From an uncultured bacterium (lineage in GTDB: Bacteria; Planctomycetota; UBA1135; UBA2386), in contig CALKYL010000305.1 in NCBI GenBank assembly GCA_938003515.1, forward strand, positions 1 to 7,434: a stretch of DNA of 7,434 bases. The letters are read 5' to 3'. Shown here piece after piece: positions 1 through 5,850 of this stretch. The position numbers and the translations under genes were made by a program. Every line of letters starts with the position of its first letter. Position 1 is the stretch's first letter. The notes under the pieces were generated by a model, which made no database searches, was not told the origin of the DNA, and saw only the letters and a list, made by a program, of their open reading frames with translations.

Positions 1-2327
1 TCGCCCCGGTCGCGCTCGAAGCGCTCGGGCGCCGCCTCCGCGCCGCCAGCGGCGGCCTCGGCCGGCGCGCCCTCGAGCAGCGCCTTGCGGCTCAGCTTGA
101 CCTTGCCGAAGTCGTCGATCGCGATGACCTTCACCTTGACGACGTCGCCGATGCGCACGACGTCGGTGACCGCGCGGATGAACTCGTTCGACAGCTCAGA
201 CACGTGCACGAGGCCCTCCTGGCCCGGCAGGATCTCGACGAACGCGCCGAACTCCTTGATCGCCGTGACCCGGCCCTCGTAGACCGTACCGAGCTCGACC
301 TCCGCCGTCATCGCCTTGATGTGCTCGAGGCACGCGAGCACCTTGTCCGACTTGACGCCGGTGATGGTGCACAATCCGTCGTCCTCGATGGCGATCTTGC
401 ACTCGTAGGTCTCCTGCATCTGGCGGATGTTCTTGCCGCCCGGACCGATGATGAGACCGATCTTCTCGGAGGGGATCCGCACCGACTCGAGCCGCGGCGC
501 GTTCGGGCTGAGCTGCTCGCGCGGCGCGCGCAGCGCCTTGAGCATCTCGCGCAGGATGTGCAGGCGACCCTCGCGCGCCTGGTCGAGCGCCTCGGCGAGG
601 ATCTCGCGCGTCAGGCCCTCGCACTTGATGTCCATCTGCAGCGCGGTGATGCCGCGCCCGGTGCCGACGACCTTGAAGTCCATGTCGCCGCACGCGTCCT
701 CGCTGCCGAGGATGTCCGACAGGATCGCGTACTTCTTGCCCTCCATGACGAGGCCCATCGCGATGCCGGCGACCGGCTGCTTGATCGGCACGCCCGCGTC
801 CATCATCGACAGCGTGCCCGCGCACGCGGTCGCCATCGACGAACTGCCGTTCGACTCGAGGATCTCGCTGGTGATGCGGATCGTGTAGGGGAACTCCTCC
901 TTCGTCGGCAGCACGCACTCGAGGCCGCGCTCGGCGAGCGCGCCGTGGCCGATCTCGCGGCGACCGGGAGCGAGCATGCGCTTGGTCTCGCCGACCGAGA
1001 ACGGCGGGAACGAGTAGTGCAGCAGGAAGCGCTTGCGCGGCTCCGGCATCAGGCCGTCGATGATCTGCTGGTCGTCGGTGCCGCCGAGCGTGACGATGCC
1101 GAGCGCCTGCGTCTCACCGCGGGTGAACAGCACCGAGCCGTGCACGCGCGGCAGCACGCCGACGTCGATCGTGATCGGCCGCACGGTCTTGGTGTCGCGG
1201 CCGTCGGCGCGCGTGCCCTTGAGGATCGACTCGCGCTCGCCCTGCTTGACGATCTCGCCGAGGATCTCGCCGACCTTCTTCTGCCAGGCCTTCTTGCCCG
1301 CCTCGTCGAGGCCTTCGGGCGCCGGGAAGGCCGCCTCGGCCTCGGTCTTGGCGGCCTTGATCGCGTCCTGGCGCGCCTTCTTCGGCCCGGTGGTCAGCGG
1401 CGCGGCGCGCAGCGCCTTGCCGAACTGCTTCTCGATCTGCTTCTCGAGGTCGGCGTCCCGGACCGGCGGCTCGAACTCCATCTTCGGCTTGCCGGCCTTC
1501 GCGCGCAGCTCCTCGACCATCTCGACGATGACCTTGATGCGGTCGTGGGCGAGCGCGAGCGCTTCGAGCATCGTCTCCTCGTCGACCTCCTTCGCGCCCG
1601 CCTCGACCATGACGATGGCGTCGCTGTGGCCGGCGACGGTCAGGTTCAGGCGGTTCTCGCCGCCCTGCAGCTGCGTCCAGGTCGGGTTGACGACCAGCTC
1701 GTCGCCGATGCAGCCGATGCGCACCATGCCGAGCGAACGGCCGTGCGGCAGCGAGCTGACGGCGAGCGCGGCGAAGCTCGCGATCGCGGCGACGACGTCG
1801 GGGTCGTTCTCGCGGTCGGTCGCCAGCACCTGCGACAGCACCTGCACGTCGCGACGGAAGCCGTCCGGGAACATCGGCCGGATCGAGCGGTCGATGATGC
1901 GGCAGGTCAGGATCTCCTTCGTCGCGGGCCGGCCCTCGCGCTTGAAGAAGCCGCCCGGGATCACGCTGGCCTCCGCGGTCTTCTCTCGGTAGTCGACGGG
2001 CAGAGGGAAGAACTCCCTGTGCTCCGGCGCCTTGCGGCTGTTGGCCGCGGCGAGCACCATCGTGTCGCCGTAGCGCGCGACGACCGCGCCGTCGGACAGC
2101 TTGGCCATGCGGCCGGTCTCGAGCCGCAGCATGCGGCCGCCGATCTCGCGCTCGACGACGACCATCTGGGGATAGCGCTCGTCGGCCGGCGCGCCGGCGG
2201 TCGCCGCGCTCGCGGCGGTGGTCGTGGTGTCGTCCGACTTCTTCGAGGCCTTCTTCGCGGCCTTCTTGCGCGGGCTGCGCTTCTTCTTCGTCGCGGCCGC
2301 GCCCTCTGCCTTCTTCTTGGTTGCCAT
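1..2327 (-). CDS. pnp: Polynucleotide phosphorylase (PNPase), 3' end beyond the window
   Basis: Phosphorolytic 3'-5' exoribonuclease of mRNA decay; family members form trimers, often within a degradosome. The window holds 775 codons. Residues 1-52 are a lysine/alanine-rich extension. The first RNase PH core follows ([10 protein letters not shown]), then an alpha-helical linker at about 250-370, and the second core at about 375-600. Active-site residues are in place: S495-S497 (GSSSM), D544, D550 and K552 (GDMDFK), which match E. coli S437-439, D486, D492 and K494 with a constant offset of 58. The KH domain shows its GxxG loop as GPGG at 628-631, and an S1 domain spans about 675-745. The reading frame is open to the left edge in an Ala/Glu-rich tail. 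The ATG at 2327 is chosen because the frame keeps host-like codon use through the extension, and a purine GA tract lies about 10 nt upstream. M55 is an alternative start that would give the usual core. All lysines use AAG. Confidence 0.97.
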   Translation of the reverse strand, partial: MATKKKAEGAAATKKKRSPRKKAAKKASKKSDDTTTTAASAATAGAPADERYPQMVVVEREIGGRMLRLETGRMAKLSDGAVVARYGDTMVLAAANSRKAPEHREFFPLPVDYREKTAEASVIPGGFFKREGRPATKEILTCRIIDRSIRPMFPDGFRRDVQVLSQVLATDRENDPDVVAAIASFAALAVSSLPHGRSLGMVRIGCIGDELVVNPTWTQLQGGENRLNLTVAGHSDAIVMVEAGAKEVDEETMLEALALAHDRIKVIVEMVEELRAKAGKPKMEFEPPVRDADLEKQIEKQFGKALRAAPLTTGPKKARQDAIKAAKTEAEAAFPAPEGLDEAGKKAWQKKVGEILGEIVKQGERESILKGTRADGRDTKTVRPITIDVGVLPRVHGSVLFTRGETQALGIVTLGGTDDQQIIDGLMPEPRKRFLLHYSFPPFSVGETKRMLAPGRREIGHGALAERGLECVLPTKEEFPYTIRITSEILESNGSSSMATACAGTLSMMDAGVPIKQPVAGIAMGLVMEGKKYAILSDILGSEDACGDMDFKVVGTGRGITALQMDIKCEGLTREILAEALDQAREGRLHILREMLKALRAPREQLSPNAPRLESVRIPSEKIGLIIGPGGKNIRQMQETYECKIAIEDDGLCTITGVKSDKVLACLEHIKAMTAEVELGTVYEGRVTAIKEFGAFVEILPGQEGLVHVSELSNEFIRAVTDVVRIGDVVKVKVIAIDDFGKVKLSRKALLEGAPAEAAAGGAEAAPERFERDRG

Positions 2328-2669
2328 GGGGATTCGTTCTCTCTCTCTCGTTCTCGTTTCGGTCTTGGTCTCGTGGACCTGCCGGCGCGCCGCGGGCATG
2401 CCCCTACCTGGGGAACTCGCTGCCTGCGGGCGGCGCGATCGCCGCGTGGTGCCGACTCAGGACGGCGCGTCGTGCGCCGGGGGCGCCACGGCGGAACGTT
2501 CCAGCCGTCGACGCGGGGTGCCGCGATGCGATCGCGGGCGTGGGGTGCCGGGGCGCCGCCTCGGCGCCCGAGCGGGCCGCGGTCGCGGCGTGCGAGCCGC
2601 GAACGCGAGGCGCAGTTGCGCCGTGGTATCGAATTGGGTTGGTCTCCTACGTGGGGTGACGGCCCGCGC
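2328..2669 (-). promoter_or_regulatory. rpsO-pnp spacer / pnp leader with a series of GC-rich hairpins
   Basis: This 342-nt gap contains no convincing gene. It holds several perfect or near-perfect inverted repeats: 2463-2479 (6-bp stem, 5-nt loop), 2488-2508 (8 bp with one bulged base), 2551-2569 (8 bp GGGCGCCG, 3-nt loop), 2583-2602 (7 bp TCGCGGC, 6-nt loop) and 2609-2622 (5-6 bp). None is followed by a T-run on the minus strand, so they do not look like intrinsic terminators. In E. coli the same gap contains an RNase III-cleaved hairpin through which PNPase represses its own synthesis. A similar role here is inferred from position and structure only. Next to the pnp start lies a purine tract of GA repeats (2337-2349). 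Confidence 0.5.
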
Positions 2670-2939
2670 CTAACGGCGCAGACCGAGCTTCGCGGTCACT
2701 TCCGCGTGCTTCTGCGGGTCCTTGCGCCGCAGGTAGGCGCTCAGCTTGTTGCGCCGGTTGACCTTGGCCAGCAGTCCGTGCCGGCTGTGGTAGTCCTTCG
2801 GGTGACGCTGCATGTGCTCCGTCAGCTCCTGGATCTGCGCGGTCAGCACGGCGATCTGCACCTCGGGGGAACCGCTGTCCGAATCGTGGCGGCGGTTCTG
2901 GGCGATGATCTGCTTCTTGGTGTCGCTGGCGATGGTCAT
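2670..2939 (-). CDS. rpsO: 30S ribosomal protein S15
   Basis: Primary 16S rRNA-binding protein of the small-subunit platform. It is 89 residues long, exactly the usual length. The S15 signature is complete: DSGSPEVQIAVLTAQI at about residues 21-36, HxxDYHSRHGLL at about 45-57, then VNRRNKLSAYLRR at about 60-72, and the typical end KLGLRR. The conserved H and D/S residues that contact helices of 16S rRNA are present. The ATG at 2939 is preceded by AGAGGA (2947-2952), a good ribosome-binding site about 7 nt away. Upstream in-frame ATGs lie in low-complexity GC-rich sequence and would add a non-family N-terminus. It sits just upstream of pnp, the usual bacterial order, and the two are probably co-transcribed. 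A small hairpin (2666-2679) brackets the stop codon. Confidence 0.98.
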   Translation of the reverse strand: MTIASDTKKQIIAQNRRHDSDSGSPEVQIAVLTAQIQELTEHMQRHPKDYHSRHGLLAKVNRRNKLSAYLRRKDPQKHAEVTAKLGLRR

Positions 2940-3058
2940 CCCTGGGTCCTCTTTCGTGGCATCGGCCGTCGCTCCAGAACAGGGCTTCCGGATGCGGGGT
3001 CGGCCCGCCGCCTCGTGCGGCCGGGCGATCGCCGGGTGGTTCGTTGAAAAGGTCGAGG

Positions 3059-3088
3059 AAGATAGCGACCCCACGGCCCGGCGCGCAA
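3059..3088 (-). promoter_or_regulatory. Candidate sigma70-type promoter for rpsO-pnp
   Basis: On the minus strand TTGCGC (3083-3088) and TATCTT (3059-3064) are separated by 18 bp. They match the -35 and -10 consensus at 3 and 4 of 6 positions. The site lies in the least GC-rich patch between the lipoprotein and rpsO. Transcription from it would give a leader of about 110 nt, long enough for the S15-binding structures known in other bacteria. Assignment is by eye only. Confidence 0.35.
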
Positions 3089-3112
3089 GCTCCGGGCGCG
3101 AATCCTCTCCGA

Positions 3113-3138
3113 CCCGACCGGACGGCCCGACCGGACGA
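3113..3138. repeat. Short tandem repeat, two 13-bp units
   Basis: Two adjacent copies of CCCGACCGGACG plus G or A (3113-3125 and 3126-3138) lie in the intergenic region upstream of the candidate rpsO promoter. They differ only at the last base. This could be chance slippage in GC-rich DNA or a pair of binding sites; nothing else in the window repeats the unit. Confidence 0.5.
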
Positions 3139-3214
3139 ACCGCACGGACGACCGGGCCGCGGGCCCGGGCCACCCAGCCCCCCCGACGAACCGGCCGGCC
3201 GCCGCAGCGCCGCA

Positions 3215-3226
3215 CCCGCGCGCGGG
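3215..3226 (-). terminator. GC palindrome just downstream of the lipoprotein stop
   Basis: A perfect 12-bp palindrome CCCGCGCGCGGG abuts the lipoprotein stop codon (3227-3229). It could form a very short stem in the 3' end of that transcript. There is no T-run after it, so intrinsic termination is doubtful; it may protect the 3' end or mean nothing. Confidence 0.2.
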
Positions 3227-3862
3227 CTACCCGACGACCCGGTTCGGCAGCCGCAGCAGCAGCTCCCGCACCGCCAGCTCGGCGCAGCTGCGCGCCGCCG
3301 CGTCGCGCCCGAGCGGCGCCGCGCCCGCACCGCCGGCCTTGACGTCGCCCTGGATCGTGCCGCTCCACAGCTGCTGGCCGTCGGCACGCACCAGCGCCGC
3401 CTGGAACTGGAAGCGCACCCGGCGGTCGGTCATCAGCGTCGACTCGTCCCAGCGGTCGACGCGCACCGCGAGCACGGCGTCCTCGCGCGCCCTGCCGGCC
3501 AGCCGCGACAAGGTCGCCGGCGTCAGGATCGACTCGCCCGCCGGGGCGGGATCGGCCTGCAGCGCCGCGTCGACCGTCGTCGCGGTCAGCGGCGAGAAGC
3601 GGCGGTCCGGCAGCTGCCGCATGATCTCCTGCCGCAGGAAGAACAGCAGCCGTTCGACCGAGCGGTCCTTGGTGCCGTCCTCGATCGGCAGCACGGCGAT
3701 GTCCGACGGACAGCCGGTCGAGAACGCCGGCGCGGTCACGAAGCTGGCGTCGACCCGCACCGGCGCGGCCGTCTGGCAGCCGGCGAGCAGCAGGAGTCCG
3801 AGCGCCGTCGCGGCGCCAAGGAGCGCGCGCAGGGACGGAAACGAGGGCGAAGGCATGACCAT
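3227..3862 (-). CDS. Putative lipoprotein, DUF799/GNA1162-like
   Basis: A 211-residue exported lipoprotein of unknown function. Residues 1-28 form a signal peptide with an R-containing start and a leucine-rich core, followed by the lipobox LLAG and Cys29. The mature part resembles the alpha/beta fold of the DUF799/GNA1162 and LpoB/CsgG-like outer-membrane lipoproteins: an early strand DIAVLPIED at about 54-62, a helix at about 67-83, DAVLAVRVDRWDE at about 128-140, then a beta-hairpin with the telltale LVRADGQQLWSGTIQGDV at about 157-174, and a C-terminal helix. The ATG at 3862 is chosen because AGGA lies 7 nt upstream. The ATG at 3856 would also leave a workable signal peptide, while the longer upstream frame is Arg/Pro-rich and not signal-like. 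It is on the same strand as rpsO but nearly 290 nt away, so probably a separate unit. Family assignment is from recalled patterns. Confidence 0.8.
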   Translation of the reverse strand: MVMPSPSFPSLRALLGAATALGLLLLAGCQTAAPVRVDASFVTAPAFSTGCPSDIAVLPIEDGTKDRSVERLLFFLRQEIMRQLPDRRFSPLTATTVDAALQADPAPAGESILTPATLSRLAGRAREDAVLAVRVDRWDESTLMTDRRVRFQFQAALVRADGQQLWSGTIQGDVKAGGAGAAPLGRDAAARSCAELAVRELLLRLPNRVVG

Positions 3863-3889
3863 GGACCGTTCCTCAGCAGATTCGGCCCG

Positions 3890-3918
3890 ACCATAGCAGC
3901 GCGCCTGCGCCGGTTGAA
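3890..3918 (-). promoter_or_regulatory. Candidate promoter of the lipoprotein gene
   Basis: On the minus strand TTCAAC (3913-3918) and TATGGT (3890-3895) are spaced by 17 bp. The -10 matches TATAAT at 4 of 6 positions and the -35 at 3 of 6. A start near 3883 would leave a short leader carrying the AGGA ribosome-binding site of the lipoprotein. Visual assignment only. Confidence 0.35.
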
Positions 3919-3925
3919 GCGCGGA

Positions 3926-3969
3926 GCGGCCGGCCCGCGGCCGTCCCGCGGCGGCCGTCGGCGCGGCCG
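3926..3969. repeat. Four GCGGCCG motifs in 44 bp
   Basis: GCGGCCG occurs at 3926-3932, 3937-3943, 3951-3957 and 3963-3969, with starts 11, 14 and 12 bp apart. Each contains the palindrome CGGCCG. The roughly helical spacing would suit repeated protein-binding sites in the divergent promoter region, but the local base composition is so GC-rich that chance is a fair explanation. Confidence 0.35.
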
Positions 3970-4036
3970 GCCTCCCGCCCCCTGTACCCGTTGGGGACCA
4001 GCCGGGGACCCGGCCGACCCGTGCCCGAGACGCCGC

Positions 4037-4067
4037 TTGCCCCTGACGCCGCGTCAGGAGGCACGAT
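4037..4067 (+). promoter_or_regulatory. MerR-type promoter and operator, tipA-like
   Basis: TTGCCC (4037-4042) and CACGAT (4062-4067) are 19 bp apart, the over-long spacer typical of promoters that MerR-family activators untwist. Overlapping the start of that spacer is a perfect dyad, CCTGACG-CCG-CGTCAGG (4042-4058), continuing into GAGG. Order and bases closely follow the tipA promoter of Streptomyces lividans as I recall it: GCTTGC, an inverted repeat of CCT.ACG and CGT.AGG, then AGGAGGCA. Transcription would begin about 6-8 bp after 4067, at or beside the MerR start codon at 4074. Autoregulation by the downstream gene is therefore the simplest reading. Confidence 0.75.
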
Positions 4068-4073
4068 GGGCGC

Positions 4074-4817
4074 ATGGACCACGACCCGCATCCCGAGCGC
4101 CTCAGGGTCGGCGCGGTCGCCGCCGCGACCGGCGTGACCGTGCGCGCGCTGCACCACTACGACCGGCTCAAGCTGATTGCGCCGTCCGGCCGCACCGCCA
4201 CAGGCCACCGCCTCTACCTGCCGAAGGACGTCTCGCGCCTCTTGCGCATCGTCTCGCTGCGCCGGCTCGGGCTGACGCTCGAGCAGACGGCGCAGTGCCT
4301 CGACGGGCCCGACGGCGAGCTGTTGCCCGTGCTGGAGCGGCACCTCGCCGCCCTCGACGCACGGCTCGCCGAACAGCGGGCGCTGCGAGAGCGGCTCGCG
4401 GCGTTGACGGCGCGGCTGCGAGCCGACGAGGACCCGGACGTCGGAGAGCTCTTCACCACCATCGAGGCGATGACCATGTTCGAGAAGCACTTCACGAAGG
4501 ACCAGCTCGCGTGGCTCGAGCAACGCAGGCGCGCGGTCGGCGACGACCGCATCCGCGAGGTCGAAGCCGAGTGGCCGCGGCTGATCGCCGCGGTGCGCGC
4601 CGAGATGCAGCGCGGAACCGACCCGGCCGACCCCGCGGTGCAGGCGCTCGCAACGCGATGGCAGGCGCTCGTGGCCGAGTTCACCGGCGGCCGCGCCGAC
4701 ATCGCCGACGGGGTCGCCCGCGTCTACCGGCACGAACCGGCCGCGCGCCAGCGCACCGGACTCGACGCCGAGATCCTGGCCTACGTCGGCCGCGCGACGC
4801 CGCGCCGCGGCGGCTGA
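4074..4817 (+). CDS. MerR-family transcriptional activator with TipAS-like ligand domain
   Basis: A 247-residue cytoplasmic regulator. Residues 10-78 are the MerR winged helix-turn-helix: RVGAVAAATGVTVRALHHYDRL (11-32) and the wing GHRLYLPKDVSRLLRI (44-59), then LRRLGLTLEQ. A coiled-coil dimer helix covers about 82-118. Residues 132-241 match the TipAS/antibiotic-recognition fold, from MFEKHFTKDQLAWLEQRR to the closing VYRHEP...GLDAEILAYVGRA. Family members bind drugs or peptides in this domain and activate promoters with 19-bp spacers. The only cysteine is C75, outside the ligand domain, so the covalent thiopeptide capture known for TipA has no candidate residue. The ATG at 4074 gives the normal MerR N-terminus. 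AGGAGG at 4056-4061 is part of the operator and 12 nt away, so translation is probably leaderless. Ligand unknown; the nearest genes do not look like drug pumps. Confidence 0.9.
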   Translation: MDHDPHPERLRVGAVAAATGVTVRALHHYDRLKLIAPSGRTATGHRLYLPKDVSRLLRIVSLRRLGLTLEQTAQCLDGPDGELLPVLERHLAALDARLAEQRALRERLAALTARLRADEDPDVGELFTTIEAMTMFEKHFTKDQLAWLEQRRRAVGDDRIREVEAEWPRLIAAVRAEMQRGTDPADPAVQALATRWQALVAEFTGGRADIADGVARVYRHEPAARQRTGLDAEILAYVGRATPRRGG

Positions 4818-4877
4818 CCGCTGCGGCGTCTTTCCCGGCGCGTCGAGTACCGCCTGCAGGGGCGCGTATGCGTCGCT

Positions 4878-5804
4878 ATGTTCGCCGCGATGATCCGTCG
4901 AAGCCCGCATGCCTGGCTCGTGCGGTCCGTCTGCGCGAGCCTCGCGCTGTCGCCCGTGGCCGCCCAGCAGCGCGCCATCGACCGCGCCGTGGAGCGCGCC
5001 CACGACGCGCGCACGAAGCAGCTCGATATCTGGGAGGACCACTCGACCTTCGAGAACGCGTGGCTGGCGGAGACCGAGCACTTCGCCGTGCGCACGACGG
5101 CCAGCTACGGGCTCGCGCGCGACCTCGCCGCCGGCCTCGAGACCATGCTCGGCCACTTCCACAGCGTGCTCGGCGTCGACTTCACCCCGCCCGCGGCGCT
5201 GCCGGTGTTCGTGCTCCCGGACCGCGCCGCCTACAACGCGTTCGGCGAGCAGCACGGGGAGCACCACTCGTCGTTCTACGGCAGCTTCCACGCGAGCAAC
5301 CACCCCGAGCAGCCGGTGGCGGTCGCGTGGGACCCGAACCCGACGCTCCTGCGCATGCACGTCACGCACAGCGTCGTGCACCAGTACCTGCACCGCGCGT
5401 TCCCCGCGAGCGCCGGCAACCGGCCGGCGTGGGTCGAGGAAGGCCTCGCCGCCTACTTCACGTCCTACTGGGCCCTCGAGTGGACCCGGCAGGAGTACCT
5501 GCGCGCGAAGGACGACGCCCGGCTGGTCTCGCTGCCGCGCATCCTGCGCGACGACGTCGCGGCGTTCTCCGCCGACACCGAGGTCCGCATGCTGCAGCTC
5601 GCGGTCCTGTTCGACTGGCTGCTCCGGTTGCGCGAGGACACGAAGAGCACCCAGGGCGACGACGGCGCGATGCGCGGTCCGTTCCGCGACTACCTGGTCG
5701 CGGTGCTCGAGGGCCGCGACACGCGCGACCTGCCGTTCCGGGCGGTGCTCCAAGACCCGGCGAAGCTCGCCGCGGACTTCGCCGCGTTCGAGTTCCCGCA
5801 GTGA
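4878..5804 (+). CDS. Secreted DUF1570/gluzincin-like protein with altered HExxH motif
   Basis: A 308-residue exported protein resembling the DUF1570 and related zinc-metallopeptidase-like families, common as secreted proteins of unknown role. Residues about 5-29 are a signal peptide (IRR, then LVRSVCASLALSPVAA) with likely cleavage after an Ala near 28-29. The region TEHFAVRTT (66-74), a helix with AAGLETMLGHFHSVLG, and LPVFVLPDRAAYNAF (108-122) are the usual family lead-in. The metal-site region follows: H164-S165-V-V-H168, then 20 residues later WVEEGLAAYF with E188 in the position of the third zinc ligand. The two histidines and the distal glutamate are kept, but the HExxH glutamate is serine (codon AGC). 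ATG 4878 is the longest start; ATG 4890 leaves a cleaner signal peptide; neither has a clear ribosome-binding site. It starts 60 nt after the MerR gene and may be read from the same promoter, though this is speculative. Confidence 0.82.
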   Translation: MFAAMIRRSPHAWLVRSVCASLALSPVAAQQRAIDRAVERAHDARTKQLDIWEDHSTFENAWLAETEHFAVRTTASYGLARDLAAGLETMLGHFHSVLGVDFTPPAALPVFVLPDRAAYNAFGEQHGEHHSSFYGSFHASNHPEQPVAVAWDPNPTLLRMHVTHSVVHQYLHRAFPASAGNRPAWVEEGLAAYFTSYWALEWTRQEYLRAKDDARLVSLPRILRDDVAAFSADTEVRMLQLAVLFDWLLRLREDTKSTQGDDGAMRGPFRDYLVAVLEGRDTRDLPFRAVLQDPAKLAADFAAFEFPQ

Positions 5805-5831
5805 ACGCGCCGGCGGCGCTCCCGGCGGCGC

Positions 5832-5850
5832 GCGGCGGCGCGGCCGCCGC
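5832..5850. terminator. GC hairpin between convergent genes
   Basis: GCGGCGGC (5832-5839), loop GCG, GCCGCCGC (5843-5850): a perfect 8-bp stem filling most of the 46-bp gap between two convergent stop codons. The symmetric position suits a bidirectional terminator or transcript 3'-end stabiliser, but neither strand has the U-run of an intrinsic terminator. Confidence 0.35.

Larger units (their letters stand above)
2940..3226. other. Intergenic region upstream of rpsO
   Basis: This 287-nt stretch lies between the rpsO start and the end of the lipoprotein gene, both on the minus strand. It holds the rpsO ribosome-binding site, a candidate rpsO promoter, a 10-bp palindrome (3024-3033), a short tandem repeat (3113-3138) and a palindrome against the lipoprotein stop codon (3215-3226). 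The frames open across it are low-complexity Arg/Pro/Ala translations with no family signature, so I see no gene. Confidence 0.55.
3863..4073. other. Divergent intergenic region between lipoprotein and MerR genes
   Basis: This 211-bp region separates two divergently transcribed genes. It contains a candidate promoter for the lipoprotein, a cluster of GCGGCCG motifs and the MerR-type operator/promoter, each listed separately. The rest is GC-rich sequence in which I see no gene. Confidence 0.6.

Noticed and set aside
3024..3033. GGCGATCGCC palindrome resembling the cyanobacterial HIP1 core
   Set aside because: A single copy in GC-rich intergenic DNA, without the repeated occurrence that defines HIP1; nothing else suggests a cyanobacterium.
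204..3047. A 947-codon open frame on the + strand, antisense to pnp and rpsO
   Set aside because: Its translation is Arg/Leu/Ala/Asp-rich low complexity without domains; it is the expected mirror of GC-ending codons on the opposite strand, where pnp and rpsO are unmistakable.
4056..4068. AGGAGG followed by an ATG at 4066 as a translation start
   Set aside because: That ATG is in a different frame from the MerR gene and leads into a nonsense frame; AGGAGG is better explained as part of the operator dyad.
3873..5753. A 626-codon minus-strand open frame opposite the MerR and DUF1570-like genes
   Set aside because: Low-complexity Arg/Val/Glu/Ala sequence; shadow of the two real + strand genes.
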